From contig ATWE01000005.1 of the NCBI GenBank assembly GCA_000421085.1, forward strand, positions 186,001-250,000: DNA of 64,000 nt, written 5' to 3'. Source of the stretch: Ensifer sp. USDA 6670 (lineage in GTDB: Bacteria > Pseudomonadota > Alphaproteobacteria > Rhizobiales > Rhizobiaceae). Positions within the stretch are counted from its first letter, which is position 1. Each line of letters begins with the position of its first letter. Under the pieces are notes generated by a model. It made no database searches. It had not been told where the DNA came from and saw nothing but the letters and a program-made list of their open reading frames with translations. Position numbers and translations under genes: made by a program. Positions 17,599 through 28,614 of the stretch are shown piece after piece.

Positions 17599-18249
17599 AT
17601 GACCCGATCACCCTTCACCATCCTGTTTGGCGGCGCGCTGACGCCGACAGACCGGCTCGCTCGACAGCTCGAAGGCAGCCGCTTCGTCGCCGCCGACGGC
17701 GGCATGCGCCATGCAAGGACGCTCGGGGTCGTTCCCGATCTCTGGGTCGGCGATTTCGATTCCACGGACGAGGCGCTTCTGGCGGAGTTCGCCGGCGTCC
17801 CGCGTGAACGCCATCCGGCTGCCAAGAATGCGACCGACGGGGAGATCGCCGTCGAGGCAGCCCTCGAGCGTGGCGCGACCTCGCTCGTCTTCGCGGGCGG
17901 GCTCGGCGGCGCGCGCAGCGATCACGCTTTCCTGCACCTCCTCGGCACCGTCGCGCTTGCCGAGAGCGGCGTTGCTGTGATGATGACCTCCGGCGAGGAG
18001 GAGGCCTATCCGCTGCTGCCCGGATCGCAGGAGGTCGAGCTGCCGAAAGGCAGCCTCTTCTCGATCCTCGGCTTTGCGGACCTTGACGGCCTCTCGATCG
18101 AGAACGTGCGCTATCCGCTGAAGGATTTTCATCTGCCCTTCGGCTCGTCGCGCACCATTTCGAACGTCGCGGATGGCACGGTCCGCTTCACCCTGAAATC
18201 CGGCCGGGCCGTCATTCTCGCCCGCCCCTATGATCTTTCCGGAGCCTGA
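17599..18249 (+). CDS. thiN: Thiamine pyrophosphokinase
   Basis: A 216-aa thiamine diphosphokinase that transfers pyrophosphate from ATP to thiamine to make TPP. Catalytic-domain motifs are FVAADGGMRHAR, PDLWVGDFDSTD (metal and thiamine site), NATDGEIAVEAAL and GGLGGARSDH. The C-terminal binding domain includes SILGFADLDGLSIENVRYPL. Its position opposite the thiBPQ operon is consistent with salvage of imported thiamine. The next gene starts four bases after its stop codon. Confidence 0.93.
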   Translation: MTRSPFTILFGGALTPTDRLARQLEGSRFVAADGGMRHARTLGVVPDLWVGDFDSTDEALLAEFAGVPRERHPAAKNATDGEIAVEAALERGATSLVFAGGLGGARSDHAFLHLLGTVALAESGVAVMMTSGEEEAYPLLPGSQEVELPKGSLFSILGFADLDGLSIENVRYPLKDFHLPFGSSRTISNVADGTVRFTLKSGRAVILARPYDLSGA

Positions 18250-18253
18250 TGCC

Positions 18254-20080
<1,827 letters not shown>

Positions 20081-20144
20081 GCGGGCGGACCTTGACGGCA
20101 GCGTTGGAGGGGCAATACGCCCTCCGCCTACCGGACTCGCCTGC

Positions 20145-20966
20145 CTATCGCACCTGCGACCGCCTCAACCGCCGTTCGACCGCCCGAAGGGCCAGCGACA
20201 GCCCTATCGTCAGCACGAGATAGACATAGGCGACGATGGAATAGGTCTCGAAGAAGCGGAAGGAGCCCGAGGCATAGACCTTGCCCATCTGGGTGATGTC
20301 GGCGACGCCGAGCACCGAGACGAGGGAGGAATCCTTGACCATCGCCACGAAGTCGTTGCCGAGCGGCGGCAGGATGACGCGGATCGCCTGCGGAAAGACG
20401 ACGAGGCGAAAGCGCTGGTAGCGGGAGAGCCCGAGCGCCTTTGCCGCCTCCACCTGACCCTTGTCGACCGACTGGATGCCGGCGCGGAAGACTTCGGCGA
20501 TGAAGGCCGAATAGCCGATCATCAGCGCCATGATTGCCCGCCACATCAGCGACACGTCGCGAACGACGAAAGCCTCGATCCAGCCCGCCGAAATCAGCGG
20601 CGCCGACAGGAAATTCGCGACCGTCACCAGCGCGGGCGCGCCGACGAAGGCGATATAGAACAGCAGCACGAGGATCGGTACGCCGCGGATGACTTCCGTA
20701 TAGAACCGCGCGACCTGGCGCAGGACCACATGCTCGGAAAGCGCCATGAGAGCCACGCCGAGGCCGAGCACCGTTGCAAGCACGAAACCGACGAGAGTGA
20801 CGAAAACGGTGACGCCCAGCCCCTTCAGGACGACGGTGAACACCTGCGTGAAGATATCATTGGCGGCGATGACCGCGGCCAGTGCCGCAGCGATCACGAG
20901 AAGGGCGATCAGCCACCAGGGATAATCGCCCTTCCCGGAAGTGTCGGATGATTGGACCGGCGTCAT
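20145..20966 (-). CDS. Polar amino acid ABC transporter permease
   Basis: A 273-aa inner-membrane permease of the His/Glu/Gln/Arg/opine 3-TM family. It has an N-terminal helix from about residue 16, and the EAA loop reads EVFRAGIQSVDKGQVEAAKALG followed by VVFPQAIRVILPPLGND. It is downstream of the periplasmic binding-protein gene on the same strand, about 70 bp away. No ATPase gene lies nearby, so it must use one encoded elsewhere. The substrate is not certain. Confidence 0.92.
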   Translation of the reverse strand: MTPVQSSDTSGKGDYPWWLIALLVIAAALAAVIAANDIFTQVFTVVLKGLGVTVFVTLVGFVLATVLGLGVALMALSEHVVLRQVARFYTEVIRGVPILVLLFYIAFVGAPALVTVANFLSAPLISAGWIEAFVVRDVSLMWRAIMALMIGYSAFIAEVFRAGIQSVDKGQVEAAKALGLSRYQRFRLVVFPQAIRVILPPLGNDFVAMVKDSSLVSVLGVADITQMGKVYASGSFRFFETYSIVAYVYLVLTIGLSLALRAVERRLRRSQVR

Positions 20967-21035
20967 TGCAATTCCAATAGGTGGAAGCGGGACGTGGGCG
21001 GAAAACCGCGCATGCGTTTTATCCCGTTCCGGCGG

Positions 21036-21845
21036 TCAGCCGCCCATCTTGTAGTCGAGGAACCACTTCTTGTTGAGCGCGTCGAAGGTGCCGTCCTCCT
21101 TGAGCGCCTTGATGGCGGCATTGACCGGCGCGACGAGTTCCGATCCCTTCGGGAAGATGAAGCCGAAATCCTCGGTGCCGAGCGGCTCGCCGACCACCTT
21201 GAGCTGGCCATCGGAGGAATCGACATAACCCTTGGCCGCGACACTGTCGGTCAAGACCAGATCGACGTCGCCGGCCTTCAGCGCCTGCACCGTCGCACCG
21301 AAGGTTTCGAACAGCTTGATGCGCGGGTTCTGCTCGTTGCCGTCGAGAACCTCGTAGACGGCCGTGTAGAAAGGCGAGGTGCCGGGCTGGGCACCGACCA
21401 ATCCGCTTTCGAGCGCTGCGAAGCTCTTGGCATCGTCGAAACGGGTCTCGTCGCCGCGCACCAGCATGAACTGCTGCGAGCGCATATAGGGATCCGAGAA
21501 ATCGACCTTCTCCTTGCGGTCGTCCTTGATGGTGATACCGGTCATGCCGATCTGGTATTGACCGTCGGAAACCGCCTGGATCATCGCATCCCAGCTCGTG
21601 TTCTGGTACTCGACCTTGAAATTCAACCGCTTGGCGATCTCGTTCATCGCGTCATATTCCCAGCCGACGGCTTGGCCGGACTTCGGATCGACGAACTGCA
21701 GCGGCGGATAGGCATTCTCCGTCACCACGACGACCGTCTTGCCGCCAAGGTCGGGCAGGTCACCGGCGAAAACGGGCGCAGAGACTGCGAATGGAACGGC
21801 AAGAACTGCGGCAATGCCCGCAAGCACGTGGCGACGAATTGTCAT
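21036..21845 (-). CDS. Amino acid ABC transporter substrate-binding protein
   Basis: A 269-aa SBP_bac_3-type periplasmic receptor. It has a signal peptide ([15 protein letters not shown]...PVFAGD), then the ligand fold with [58 protein letters not shown] and [15 protein letters not shown]. The start at 21845 has GGAGCTCC upstream; the longer ORF start at 21953 would destroy the signal peptide. It pairs with the permease downstream; polar amino acids are the likely ligands. Confidence 0.93.
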   Translation of the reverse strand: MTIRRHVLAGIAAVLAVPFAVSAPVFAGDLPDLGGKTVVVVTENAYPPLQFVDPKSGQAVGWEYDAMNEIAKRLNFKVEYQNTSWDAMIQAVSDGQYQIGMTGITIKDDRKEKVDFSDPYMRSQQFMLVRGDETRFDDAKSFAALESGLVGAQPGTSPFYTAVYEVLDGNEQNPRIKLFETFGATVQALKAGDVDLVLTDSVAAKGYVDSSDGQLKVVGEPLGTEDFGFIFPKGSELVAPVNAAIKALKEDGTFDALNKKWFLDYKMGG

Positions 21846-21913
21846 TGGAGGAGCTCCCAGATTGTGGCGACAGAAAATGTCATAAAATCTATGGGGAACA
21901 CAAGCCGCTGATA

Positions 21914-21945
21914 CCAAAAAGAAAGGCGGCCCGTGGGCCGCCTTT
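21914..21945 (-). terminator. Rho-independent terminator of rplS
   Basis: On the minus strand AAAGGCGGCCC-ACG-GGGCCGCCTTT is followed by CTTTTTGG. It begins about 27 bases after the rplS stop codon. Confidence 0.9.
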
Positions 21946-21971
21946 CCGCACAACTCTGAAGAGTCGAAAAA

Positions 21972-22505
21972 TTATTCCGCTGCAGCTTCCGCAGCCTTTG
22001 CTTCTTCCGCTGCCTTTGCCTCGGCGGCTTCGGCTGCTGCCTTTTCGGCGGCCAGAGCCTGGGCGGCTGCGACCTTTTCAGCCTCGATGCGTGCCTTCTC
22101 CTCGACAACGGCCTGGCGCTCGGCGTCGTTCAGCTTGCGGGCGCGGGTGCCGGTGTTCTCGACGATACGAGCCGACTTGCCGCGGCGGTCGCGCAGATAG
22201 TAGAGCTTGGCGCGGCGGACCTTACCGCGGCGAACCACATCGACGCTCTCGACGAGCGGCGAGTAGACGGGGAATACGCGCTCGACGCCTTCACCGTAGG
22301 AAATCTTGCGAACGGTGAAGCTCTCGTTGATGCCGCCGCCGGAACGGGCGATGCAGACGCCTTCGTAAGCCTGTACGCGGGTGCGGTTGCCTTCGACAAC
22401 GCGTACATTGACGCGGACGGTGTCGCCCGGGGAGAATTCGGGAAGGGTGCGCTTTGCGGCGATCTTGGCGGCCTGTTCGGCTTCCAGCTGCTGGATGATG
22501 TTCAT
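21972..22505 (-). CDS. rplS: 50S ribosomal protein L19 with long Ala/Glu tail
   Basis: A 177-aa L19. The conserved core (about residues 1-115) shows [37 protein letters not shown] and [23 protein letters not shown]. It sits at the 30S-50S interface. Residues about 125-177 form an Ala/Glu/Lys-rich helix ending AAEAAAE that is absent from enterobacterial L19 (about 115 aa). A similar tail is on S16 in this window. Confidence 0.96.
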   Translation of the reverse strand: MNIIQQLEAEQAAKIAAKRTLPEFSPGDTVRVNVRVVEGNRTRVQAYEGVCIARSGGGINESFTVRKISYGEGVERVFPVYSPLVESVDVVRRGKVRRAKLYYLRDRRGKSARIVENTGTRARKLNDAERQAVVEEKARIEAEKVAAAQALAAEKAAAEAAEAKAAEEAKAAEAAAE

Positions 22506-22722
22506 CGGTCTAACCTTTGCGTTTTTCTGAAACAGCCAGAGCGCTCTCTATCGGCCTGTCGGATTTCCCTTCAGACCTTGCCGCATGTGCGGCAGGAGCG
22601 TATTCGCCATTCTTTGTTGACGGTCGACGGGCAAGGAACCCGAACCGGGCCGGCACATACACCATATGACCGGCCTTGTCATCCCCGAAAGCGGATTTTG
22701 TCGCAAGCCCGCCTCAAGAATG

Positions 22723-22766
22723 CCCCTACCCAACCCCTACGCCTGTGGGGAGAGGTGGGGGAGGGG
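22723..22766. repeat. C-rich/G-rich palindromic repeat
   Basis: The arms CCCCTACCCAACCCCT and AGGTGGGGGAGGGG pair imperfectly around ACGCCTGTGGGG. This looks like one of the small palindromic elements scattered between rhizobial genes. It lies in the rplS-TSUP permease spacer, which otherwise holds nothing I recognise. Confidence 0.55.
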
Positions 22767-22838
22767 TCTTGATGTGTCACGGACTTGCGGTCGACCGCGC
22801 CACCGGCTATCCCGATTCACGCGTTTCGGGGGAAAGCC

Positions 22839-23585
22839 ATGACGTTGCTCCAAGTCTTTTTGCTCTTCGTCGCCGGCTTCCTGTCCGGCGTCGTCAATGC
22901 CATTGCCGGTGGCGGCACCTTCCTGACTTTCGGAGCGATGACGCTTGGCGGGCTGCCGCCGATCGTCGCCAACGCGACCTCGTCCATCATCCAGTTCCCC
23001 GGCTATATCACCTCCACGCTTGCCTATGCCAAGGAGATCCGCGCCGACCGGAAGAACGCCGTCGTCCTCGGCAGCATTTCGGCGATCGGCGGGCTCGCCG
23101 GCGCTCTCCTGCTTCTGTCTCTTTCCAATCCGGCCTTCCGCGCGATGGTGCCCTGGTTGCTGATCGCGGCAACCGCGATCTTCGCCGCCGGCCCCCTCCT
23201 GAAGCCGAAGGCGCGCAGCGACGAGCATCGCATCGGTCCGCTGGGCGTGGCGAGCCAGTTGGCGACCTCCGTCTATGGCGGCTTTTTCGGCGCCGGCATG
23301 GGCATCATGATGCTGGCCGTGCTCGGGCTTGCCACCGGCGGCGGCTATCACCGGCTGAACGCACTCAAGAACTTCATCTCCATCGTCATCGCCGCAATCG
23401 CCATCGTGGTTTTCGCTGCCGGCGGCGTCGTCTCCTGGCTGCACGCGGCGATCATGGTGCCGGGCGCAGCTCTTGGCGGCTACATGGGCGTATGGGCGGC
23501 ACGACGCGTCCCGCAGGTGGTCATCCGCGCCGTGGTGGTGGCCGTCGGTCTGCTGCTGGCCGCCTATTATTTCTTCACGGGCTGA
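22839..23585 (+). CDS. TSUP (TauE/SafE) family membrane permease
   Basis: A 248-aa membrane protein with about eight predicted helices. The family motif appears near the N-terminus ([18 protein letters not shown]) and again in the second half ([15 protein letters not shown]). TSUP proteins export or import sulfite, sulfoacetate and other sulfur or organic anions; the substrate here is unknown. The start at 22839 follows GGGGGAAAG. Its 3' end overlaps the convergent trmD by 19 bp. Confidence 0.9.
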   Translation: MTLLQVFLLFVAGFLSGVVNAIAGGGTFLTFGAMTLGGLPPIVANATSSIIQFPGYITSTLAYAKEIRADRKNAVVLGSISAIGGLAGALLLLSLSNPAFRAMVPWLLIAATAIFAAGPLLKPKARSDEHRIGPLGVASQLATSVYGGFFGAGMGIMMLAVLGLATGGGYHRLNALKNFISIVIAAIAIVVFAAGGVVSWLHAAIMVPGAALGGYMGVWAARRVPQVVIRAVVVAVGLLLAAYYFFTG

Positions 23586-24289
23586 TCGGGATCACGCTTC
23601 GGATGCTGCGCCCGTTCCAGAAGGTCGGGCCGGCGTTCCGCCGTCAGCCGGCGCGCCGCCGCTTCCCGCCACTGCGCAATGGCCGCGTGGTTGCCGGAGG
23701 TGAGGACGGCCGGGATTTCGTGACCTTCGAAGATCTGCGGACGCGTGTAGTGGGGATGTTCGAGGAGCCCTCCCTCGAAGCTCTCGTGGACGCCTGAAAG
23801 CTGATTGCCCATGACGCCCGGCAGGATACGAACCACGGCGTCGAGCAGAACGAGTGCTGCCGGCTCGCCGCCGGAAAGAATGTAGTCGCCGATCGAGACT
23901 TCCTCTAGTCCACGTGTGTCGATCACCCGCTGGTCGACGCCCTCGAAACGTCCGCAAACGATGACTGCGCCGGGACAGGCGGCCAGCGCCCGCACCCGTT
24001 CCTGTGTCAGCGGCCGTCCGCGAGGGCTCATCAGAAGCCGCGGCCGCCCGTCGCCTGCAGCGACATGATCGATGGCGCTGGCAAGAATGTCGGGCTTCAG
24101 GACCATTCCGGCACCGCCGCCCGCCGGCGTATCGTCGACGGTGCGGTGCTTGTCGCCGGCGAAGTCGCGAATCTGCACGGCCTCTATCGACCAGTCTCCG
24201 CGTTCCAGCGCCTTTCCGGCGAGCGAAACGCCGAGGTGCCCCGGAAACATCTCCGGGTAGAGCGTCAGGACAGTCGCGCGAAAGGGCAT
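23567..24289 (-). CDS. trmD: tRNA (guanine37-N1)-methyltransferase
   Basis: A 240-aa SPOUT methyltransferase that makes m1G37 in tRNAs reading CNN codons and prevents +1 frameshifting. Motifs include [61 protein letters not shown], and [23 protein letters not shown], the knotted SAM site. It belongs to the rpsP-rimM-trmD cluster, 10 bases after rimM. Confidence 0.97.
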   Translation of the reverse strand: MPFRATVLTLYPEMFPGHLGVSLAGKALERGDWSIEAVQIRDFAGDKHRTVDDTPAGGGAGMVLKPDILASAIDHVAAGDGRPRLLMSPRGRPLTQERVRALAACPGAVIVCGRFEGVDQRVIDTRGLEEVSIGDYILSGGEPAALVLLDAVVRILPGVMGNQLSGVHESFEGGLLEHPHYTRPQIFEGHEIPAVLTSGNHAAIAQWREAAARRLTAERRPDLLERAQHPKRDPDQPVKK

Positions 24290-24299
24290 TGCCGTCAGC

Positions 24300-24863
24300 T
24301 CACTTGCGCTTGGTCGGAAAGGGCTTGCCGGGCCCGCTCTTCTCGTCGTCGACGAGACCGGCGGCGGTCGGGTCGATGACGAGCTTGCCCGCTTCGAGAT
24401 CGATTTCGAGTACCGACCATTCGGTGAAGGGGATAAGCACCGGCCTGAGGCCCGGGCCTTTCAGTTCGAGGAGATCGCCAGCGCCGAAATCGAAGACGCC
24501 GGTCACCGAGCCATAGCTCTTGCCGGTGCGGTCGACCGCTTCCAGGCCCTCGAGGTCTGCGTAGAAGAATTCGTCCTCGTCGAGATCGTCGTCGGGGAGG
24601 TTGTCGCGCTCGATGAAGAGTTCGAGACCGTTGAGCGCTTCGGCAGCGGTCCGGTCGTTGATGCCCCGAAACCGCACGACGACCACGTTCTTGGCCTCGC
24701 GGATCTCAAGCACCTCGAAGACGCGGCCGTCCTCGCTGTGGAGGTTGCCATAGTCGCCGAGCGCGGCCGGATCGTCGGTGAAGGACTTGACCCGCACCTC
24801 GCCGCGCAGCCCTTGCGCCGCGCCGATCGTCGCCATCAGGACAGGGTTCTTCAGCTGTGTCAT
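24300..24863 (-). CDS. rimM: Ribosome maturation factor RimM
   Basis: A 187-aa 30S assembly factor that binds S19 and helps mature the 16S 3' domain. The N-terminal RimM domain begins [24 protein letters not shown], and the C-terminal PRC-barrel contains [20 protein letters not shown] and [22 protein letters not shown]. The start at 24863 ([10 protein letters not shown]) is preferred over the ORF start at 25130, which runs back into rpsP. Confidence 0.95.
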   Translation of the reverse strand: MTQLKNPVLMATIGAAQGLRGEVRVKSFTDDPAALGDYGNLHSEDGRVFEVLEIREAKNVVVVRFRGINDRTAAEALNGLELFIERDNLPDDDLDEDEFFYADLEGLEAVDRTGKSYGSVTGVFDFGAGDLLELKGPGLRPVLIPFTEWSVLEIDLEAGKLVIDPTAAGLVDDEKSGPGKPFPTKRK

Positions 24864-24947
24864 CGTCGGGCATCCAGGGTGAACTTGCTGCATGTTTCCT
24901 GAACCACATCGGGATGAGAACATGCGATTTTCCGGTGCACATAAAGC

Positions 24948-24979
24948 AAAACGGGCGGCATGGAAATGCCGCCCGTTTT
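24948..24979 (-). terminator. Hairpin with T-tract between rpsP and rimM
   Basis: AAAACGGGCGGCAT-GGAA-ATGCCGCCCGTTTT is a perfect 14-bp stem, 21 bases after the rpsP stop codon. It should terminate or attenuate transcription, lowering rimM-trmD expression relative to rpsP. Confidence 0.8.
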
Positions 24980-24999
24980 CAATGTCATTCCGTCGGGAA

Positions 25000-25374
25000 T
25001 TATTCCGCGGCAGCTTCCGAAGCCGCAGCGGCTGCTTCTTCGGCCTTCTGCTTGGCTTCAGCGGCACGTTCCTGTGCCTTCTTGCCGGGCTGCGCCTTGG
25101 TCGGGTTGTTGCGGGCCGGACGCTTGGCAAGGCCGGCCTGGTCGAGGAAGCGCATTACACGGTCGGTCGGCTGGGCGCCCTGGGCGATCCAGTGCTGAAC
25201 GCGCTCGGCGTTCAGTTCGATGCGCTTTTCGTCGTCCTTGGCAAGCATCGGGTTCCAGGAGCCGAGCTTTTCGAGGAAGCGGCCGTCACGCGGGCTGCGC
25301 GCGTCGGCAACGACGATCTGGTAATAGGGACGCTTCTTGGAACCGCCGCGGGCGAGACGAATTTTCAGTGCCAT
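25000..25374 (-). CDS. rpsP: 30S ribosomal protein S16 with Ala/Glu tail
   Basis: A 124-aa S16. The conserved core (residues 1-80) reads [20 protein letters not shown], then [22 protein letters not shown] and [16 protein letters not shown]. It binds 16S rRNA early in 30S assembly. Residues about 95-124 form an Ala/Glu/Lys-rich extension ending ASEAAAE, longer than the enterobacterial protein (about 82 aa) and similar in style to the L19 tail. Confidence 0.97.
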   Translation of the reverse strand: MALKIRLARGGSKKRPYYQIVVADARSPRDGRFLEKLGSWNPMLAKDDEKRIELNAERVQHWIAQGAQPTDRVMRFLDQAGLAKRPARNNPTKAQPGKKAQERAAEAKQKAEEAAAAASEAAAE

Positions 25375-25412
25375 TTCAATTTACTCCTTGCAGGCTTTCT
25401 TGACCGCTTGAC

Positions 25413-25748
25413 TCAAGCGGAATGGGTGGTGCCGGCGCTGCCCGCGTTCTGCGAGCAATCGGCGGCGATGGCTTCATGATGCCGGATGACTTCCTTGATG
25501 ATGAAGTTCAGGAACTTCTCGGCGAAATCCGGATCCAGATTGGCGTCTTTCGCCAGGTGGCGGAGGCGTTCGATCTGGTATTCTTCGCGCGCCGGATCGG
25601 CCGGCGGCAGCTGGTGCTTGGCCTTGAGCACGCCAACCGCCTTGGTGCAGCGGAAGCGTTCGGCCAGCATGTGGACGAGCGCGGCATCGATATTGTCGAT
25701 CGACTGCCGGTAGCTCGCCAATTCCTCTTTGATCTCGGGATCAAGCAT
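25413..25748 (-). CDS. Chorismate mutase, AroQ type
   Basis: A 111-aa all-helical chorismate mutase that converts chorismate to prephenate for phenylalanine and tyrosine synthesis. The AroQ pattern is visible: ELASYRQSIDNIDAALVHMLAERFRCTKAVGVLKAKH at the N-terminus, then DPAREEYQIERL and NFIIKEVIRHHEAIA. It is monofunctional, with no fused dehydratase or dehydrogenase. Twelve bases separate it from ffh upstream on the same strand. Confidence 0.93.
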   Translation of the reverse strand: MLDPEIKEELASYRQSIDNIDAALVHMLAERFRCTKAVGVLKAKHQLPPADPAREEYQIERLRHLAKDANLDPDFAEKFLNFIIKEVIRHHEAIAADCSQNAGSAGTTHSA

Positions 25749-25760
25749 TCGTCGCGATCC

Positions 25761-27311
25761 TCACTTCTTCTTCGGTAGGCCGGGGAGGCCGGGGAGGCCG
25801 GGGAGACCGCGGCCCAGAGCGGGCAAACCACCGCCAAGACCAGGCAGGCCGCCGCCGGGCTTGCCGAGACCCGCGGCTTCGGCCTGCTTCTGCAGGGCCT
25901 CGAGCTGCTTCGGATCCATTTTCGAAAGATCGGGCATTCCGCCGCCCAAGCCGCCGAGGCCCATCTTGCCGGCGAGACCGCCCATCATCTGCTTCATCAT
26001 GCCGCCTTTGCCCTTGCCGCCCATCATCTTCATCATGTCCGCCATCTGGCGGTGCATTTTCAGAAGCTTGTTGATGTCGGAGGCATCGGTGCCGGAGCCG
26101 CTGGCGATGCGCTTCTTGCGCGAATGCTTGAGAATATCCGGATTGGCGCGCTCCGCCCTGGTCATCGAGGAGATGATCGCGAGCTGGCGCTTGAAGAGCG
26201 AGTCATCCAGGCCGGCGGCGGACATCTTGTCCTTCATGCCGGCCATGCCGGGCATCAGACCCATGATGCCGCCCATGCCGCCCATCTTCTGCATTTGCTG
26301 CAGCTGATCGGCGAGATCGTTGAGGTCGAACTTGCCCTTGGCCATCTTGGCGGCCATGGCGGCCGCCTTTTCGGCGTCGATGTTCTCCGCTGCCTTCTCG
26401 ACGAGCGAGACGATGTCGCCCATGCCGAGGATGCGGTCTGCGACGCGGCGGGGATGAAACTCCTCGAGTTCGTCCATCTTCTCGCCGACGCCGATGAGCT
26501 TGATCGGCTTGCCCGTGACGGCACGCATGGAGAGCGCCGCACCGCCGCGGCCGTCGCCGTCCATGCGCGTGAGCACCAGGCCGGTGATGCCGACGCGTTC
26601 GTCGAAGTTGCGGGCGAGATTGACGGCGTCCTGTCCGGTCAGCGCATCGGCGACGAGCAGGATCTCATGCGGGTTGGATTTCCGCTTGATCTCCGCCATC
26701 TCGATCATCAGCGGCTCGTCGATATGGGTGCGGCCGGCGGTGTCGAGGATGACGATGTCGTGGCCGCCGAGCCTGGCCGCCTGCACGGCGCGCGCAGCGA
26801 TATCGGTCGGCGACTGGCCGGCGATGACCGGAAGCGTATCGACGCCGGTCTGCACGCCGAGCTGGCGCAACTGTTCCTGCGCGGCCGGGCGGCGGGTATC
26901 GAGCGAGGCCATCAGGACCTTCTTCTTGTCCCGCGCGGTCAGCCGCTTGGCGATCTTGCCGGTCGTCGTCGTCTTGCCCGAGCCCTGCAGGCCGACCATC
27001 ATGATGATGACCGGAGCCGCCGCATTGAGATCGATCGTCACTCCCTCGGAGCCGAGCATCGCTATGAGCTCGTCATGAACGATCTTGACGACCATCTGGC
27101 CGGGCTTGATCGACTTTACGATTTCGGCGCCGACCGCCTTTTCGCGTACCTTCTCCGTGAAGGACCGCACCACATCGAGCGCCACGTCCGCTTCGAGCAG
27201 CGCACGGCGAACCTCCCGAAGCGCTGCGGAAACATCGGCTTCCGACAGGGCGCCGCGGCCGGTCAGTCCATTCAATATGGAACCAAGACGGTCCTGGAGG
27301 CTCTCGAACAT
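25761..27311 (-). CDS. ffh: Signal recognition particle protein Ffh
   Basis: A 516-aa SRP GTPase. The N domain is at residues 1-90. The G domain has GLQGSGKTTTTGKIAKRL, DTRRPAAQEQL, DTAGRTHIDE and TRMDGDGRGG. The methionine-rich M domain (about residue 300 onward) binds 4.5S RNA and signal peptides; its SRP-RNA helix region includes RKKRIASGSGT. The C-terminus is unusual: a Gly/Met/Leu/Pro stretch ending in GLPGLPGLPGLPKKK, coded by near-identical 9-bp repeats at 25778-25807. The start at 27311 (MFESLQDRLG) replaces an upstream ATG at 27419 that lacks family similarity. Confidence 0.97.
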   Translation of the reverse strand: MFESLQDRLGSILNGLTGRGALSEADVSAALREVRRALLEADVALDVVRSFTEKVREKAVGAEIVKSIKPGQMVVKIVHDELIAMLGSEGVTIDLNAAAPVIIMMVGLQGSGKTTTTGKIAKRLTARDKKKVLMASLDTRRPAAQEQLRQLGVQTGVDTLPVIAGQSPTDIAARAVQAARLGGHDIVILDTAGRTHIDEPLMIEMAEIKRKSNPHEILLVADALTGQDAVNLARNFDERVGITGLVLTRMDGDGRGGAALSMRAVTGKPIKLIGVGEKMDELEEFHPRRVADRILGMGDIVSLVEKAAENIDAEKAAAMAAKMAKGKFDLNDLADQLQQMQKMGGMGGIMGLMPGMAGMKDKMSAAGLDDSLFKRQLAIISSMTRAERANPDILKHSRKKRIASGSGTDASDINKLLKMHRQMADMMKMMGGKGKGGMMKQMMGGLAGKMGLGGLGGGMPDLSKMDPKQLEALQKQAEAAGLGKPGGGLPGLGGGLPALGRGLPGLPGLPGLPKKK

Positions 27312-27708
27312 ATTCTCTTCCTTCTTGTCTCCGGATTGCGATAGATCGGCTCGTCCGGAAACGTGGGTCCCCTCGCGCGGAAAACAAGGCGCAAAGCCAA
27401 AAACCACCCGAGGGCGCAACGCGCTGTCGGGTGTTGACCTCCGGGCTCTCTTTATACCTTTGCGGGGCCCGGTCGGTGGCTTCGGAAGTCATCACTTGCG
27501 AAGGAATTCGCCGCGATAAACAGGAAACCGGAAGAAAAGTCAAGGATCGAGCACGCGCGACACTTCGAGGCCGTCCTCTTGGTCATGCAATCGCCTCGCG
27601 CCCCGGCAGCTGGAAAGGCGGTACTGGTAATTTCCGGGCTTTTCCGCCATATACAGCCCGAATGAAGGATGCCCCCCGATCGGGGGCCAGGGTTTGGACC
27701 AGCGCGAC
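27312..27708. other. Divergent promoter region between ffh and dapF
   Basis: About 400 bp serving both genes. CCCCCGATCGGGGG, a perfect 14-bp palindrome at 27673-27686, lies 22 bp before the dapF start. No promoter is convincing, and no ORF here has motif or ribosome-binding-site support. Confidence 0.45.
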
Positions 27709-28614
27709 ATGGCCGATCAGGTACAATTTGCCAGGATGAACGGGCTTGGAAACAAGATCCTGGTGGTGGACATGCGCGGGCGCAAGGACCGCGTGACGGC
27801 TCAGGCAGCGATCGCGCTCAATGCCGACCCGGCGACCGAGTTCGACCAGATCATGGCGATCCATGACCCGAAGTCTGCCGGTACCGATGCCTGGATCGAC
27901 ATCGTCAATTCCGACGGGTCGATGGCCCAGGCCTGCGGCAACGGCACCCGATGCGTCGTGCAGGCGCTTGCGGCCGAGACCGGCAAGAAAGCCTTCCTCT
28001 TTCATACGGTCGCGGGCCTTCTCGAAGCGAGGGAACACGACGACGGCACGATCTCGGTCGACATGGGAAAGCCGCGTTTCGGCTGGGACCAGATCCCGCT
28101 CTCGGAGGAATTCCACGACACGCGGCGCATCGAGCTGCAGATCGGGCCGATCGATGCGCCCGTGCTGCATTCCCCCTCCGTCGCATCCATGGGCAATCCG
28201 CATGCGATCTTCTGGGTCGAGAACGATGTGTGGAGCTACGAGCTCGACCGGTTCGGACCACTCCTCGAGAACCATCCGATCTTCCCCGAGCGCGCCAACA
28301 TCTCGATCGCTCGCATCCGCTCCCGCCAGGAGATGGACCTTAGGACCTGGGAGCGCGGCGCCGGCCTGACGCTTGCCTGCGGCTCGGCCGCCTGTGCTGC
28401 CGCCGTCAGCGGTGCCAGAACCGGCCGAACGGAGCGGATGGTTACCGTGAACGTGCCCGGCGGTCCGCTCAAGATCGAATGGCGCGAGCGCGACGACCAC
28501 GTCATCATGACCGGGCCGGCCGAATGGGAATGGTCCGGCACCGTCGATCCCGTCACCGGCAACTTTGCACGCAATGAGCCGGAGAGCGGCGACAACGGAG
28601 CGAGAGCCCTTTGA
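27709..28614 (+). CDS. dapF: Diaminopimelate epimerase
   Basis: A 301-aa epimerase that converts LL- to meso-diaminopimelate for lysine and peptidoglycan. It uses two cysteines: one in [16 protein letters not shown] and one in [32 protein letters not shown] forms the start of the fold. The ATG at 27709 is preferred over a TTG at 27694. Its stop codon overlaps the TTG start of mtaB (TTGA), so the two are translationally coupled. Confidence 0.96.
   Translation: MADQVQFARMNGLGNKILVVDMRGRKDRVTAQAAIALNADPATEFDQIMAIHDPKSAGTDAWIDIVNSDGSMAQACGNGTRCVVQALAAETGKKAFLFHTVAGLLEAREHDDGTISVDMGKPRFGWDQIPLSEEFHDTRRIELQIGPIDAPVLHSPSVASMGNPHAIFWVENDVWSYELDRFGPLLENHPIFPERANISIARIRSRQEMDLRTWERGAGLTLACGSAACAAAVSGARTGRTERMVTVNVPGGPLKIEWRERDDHVIMTGPAEWEWSGTVDPVTGNFARNEPESGDNGARAL

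Noticed and set aside
18230-18253. ATG at 18230 as the ABC-F start
   Set aside because: It would overlap thiN by 20 bp with no Shine-Dalgarno sequence; the TTG at 18254 is better placed.
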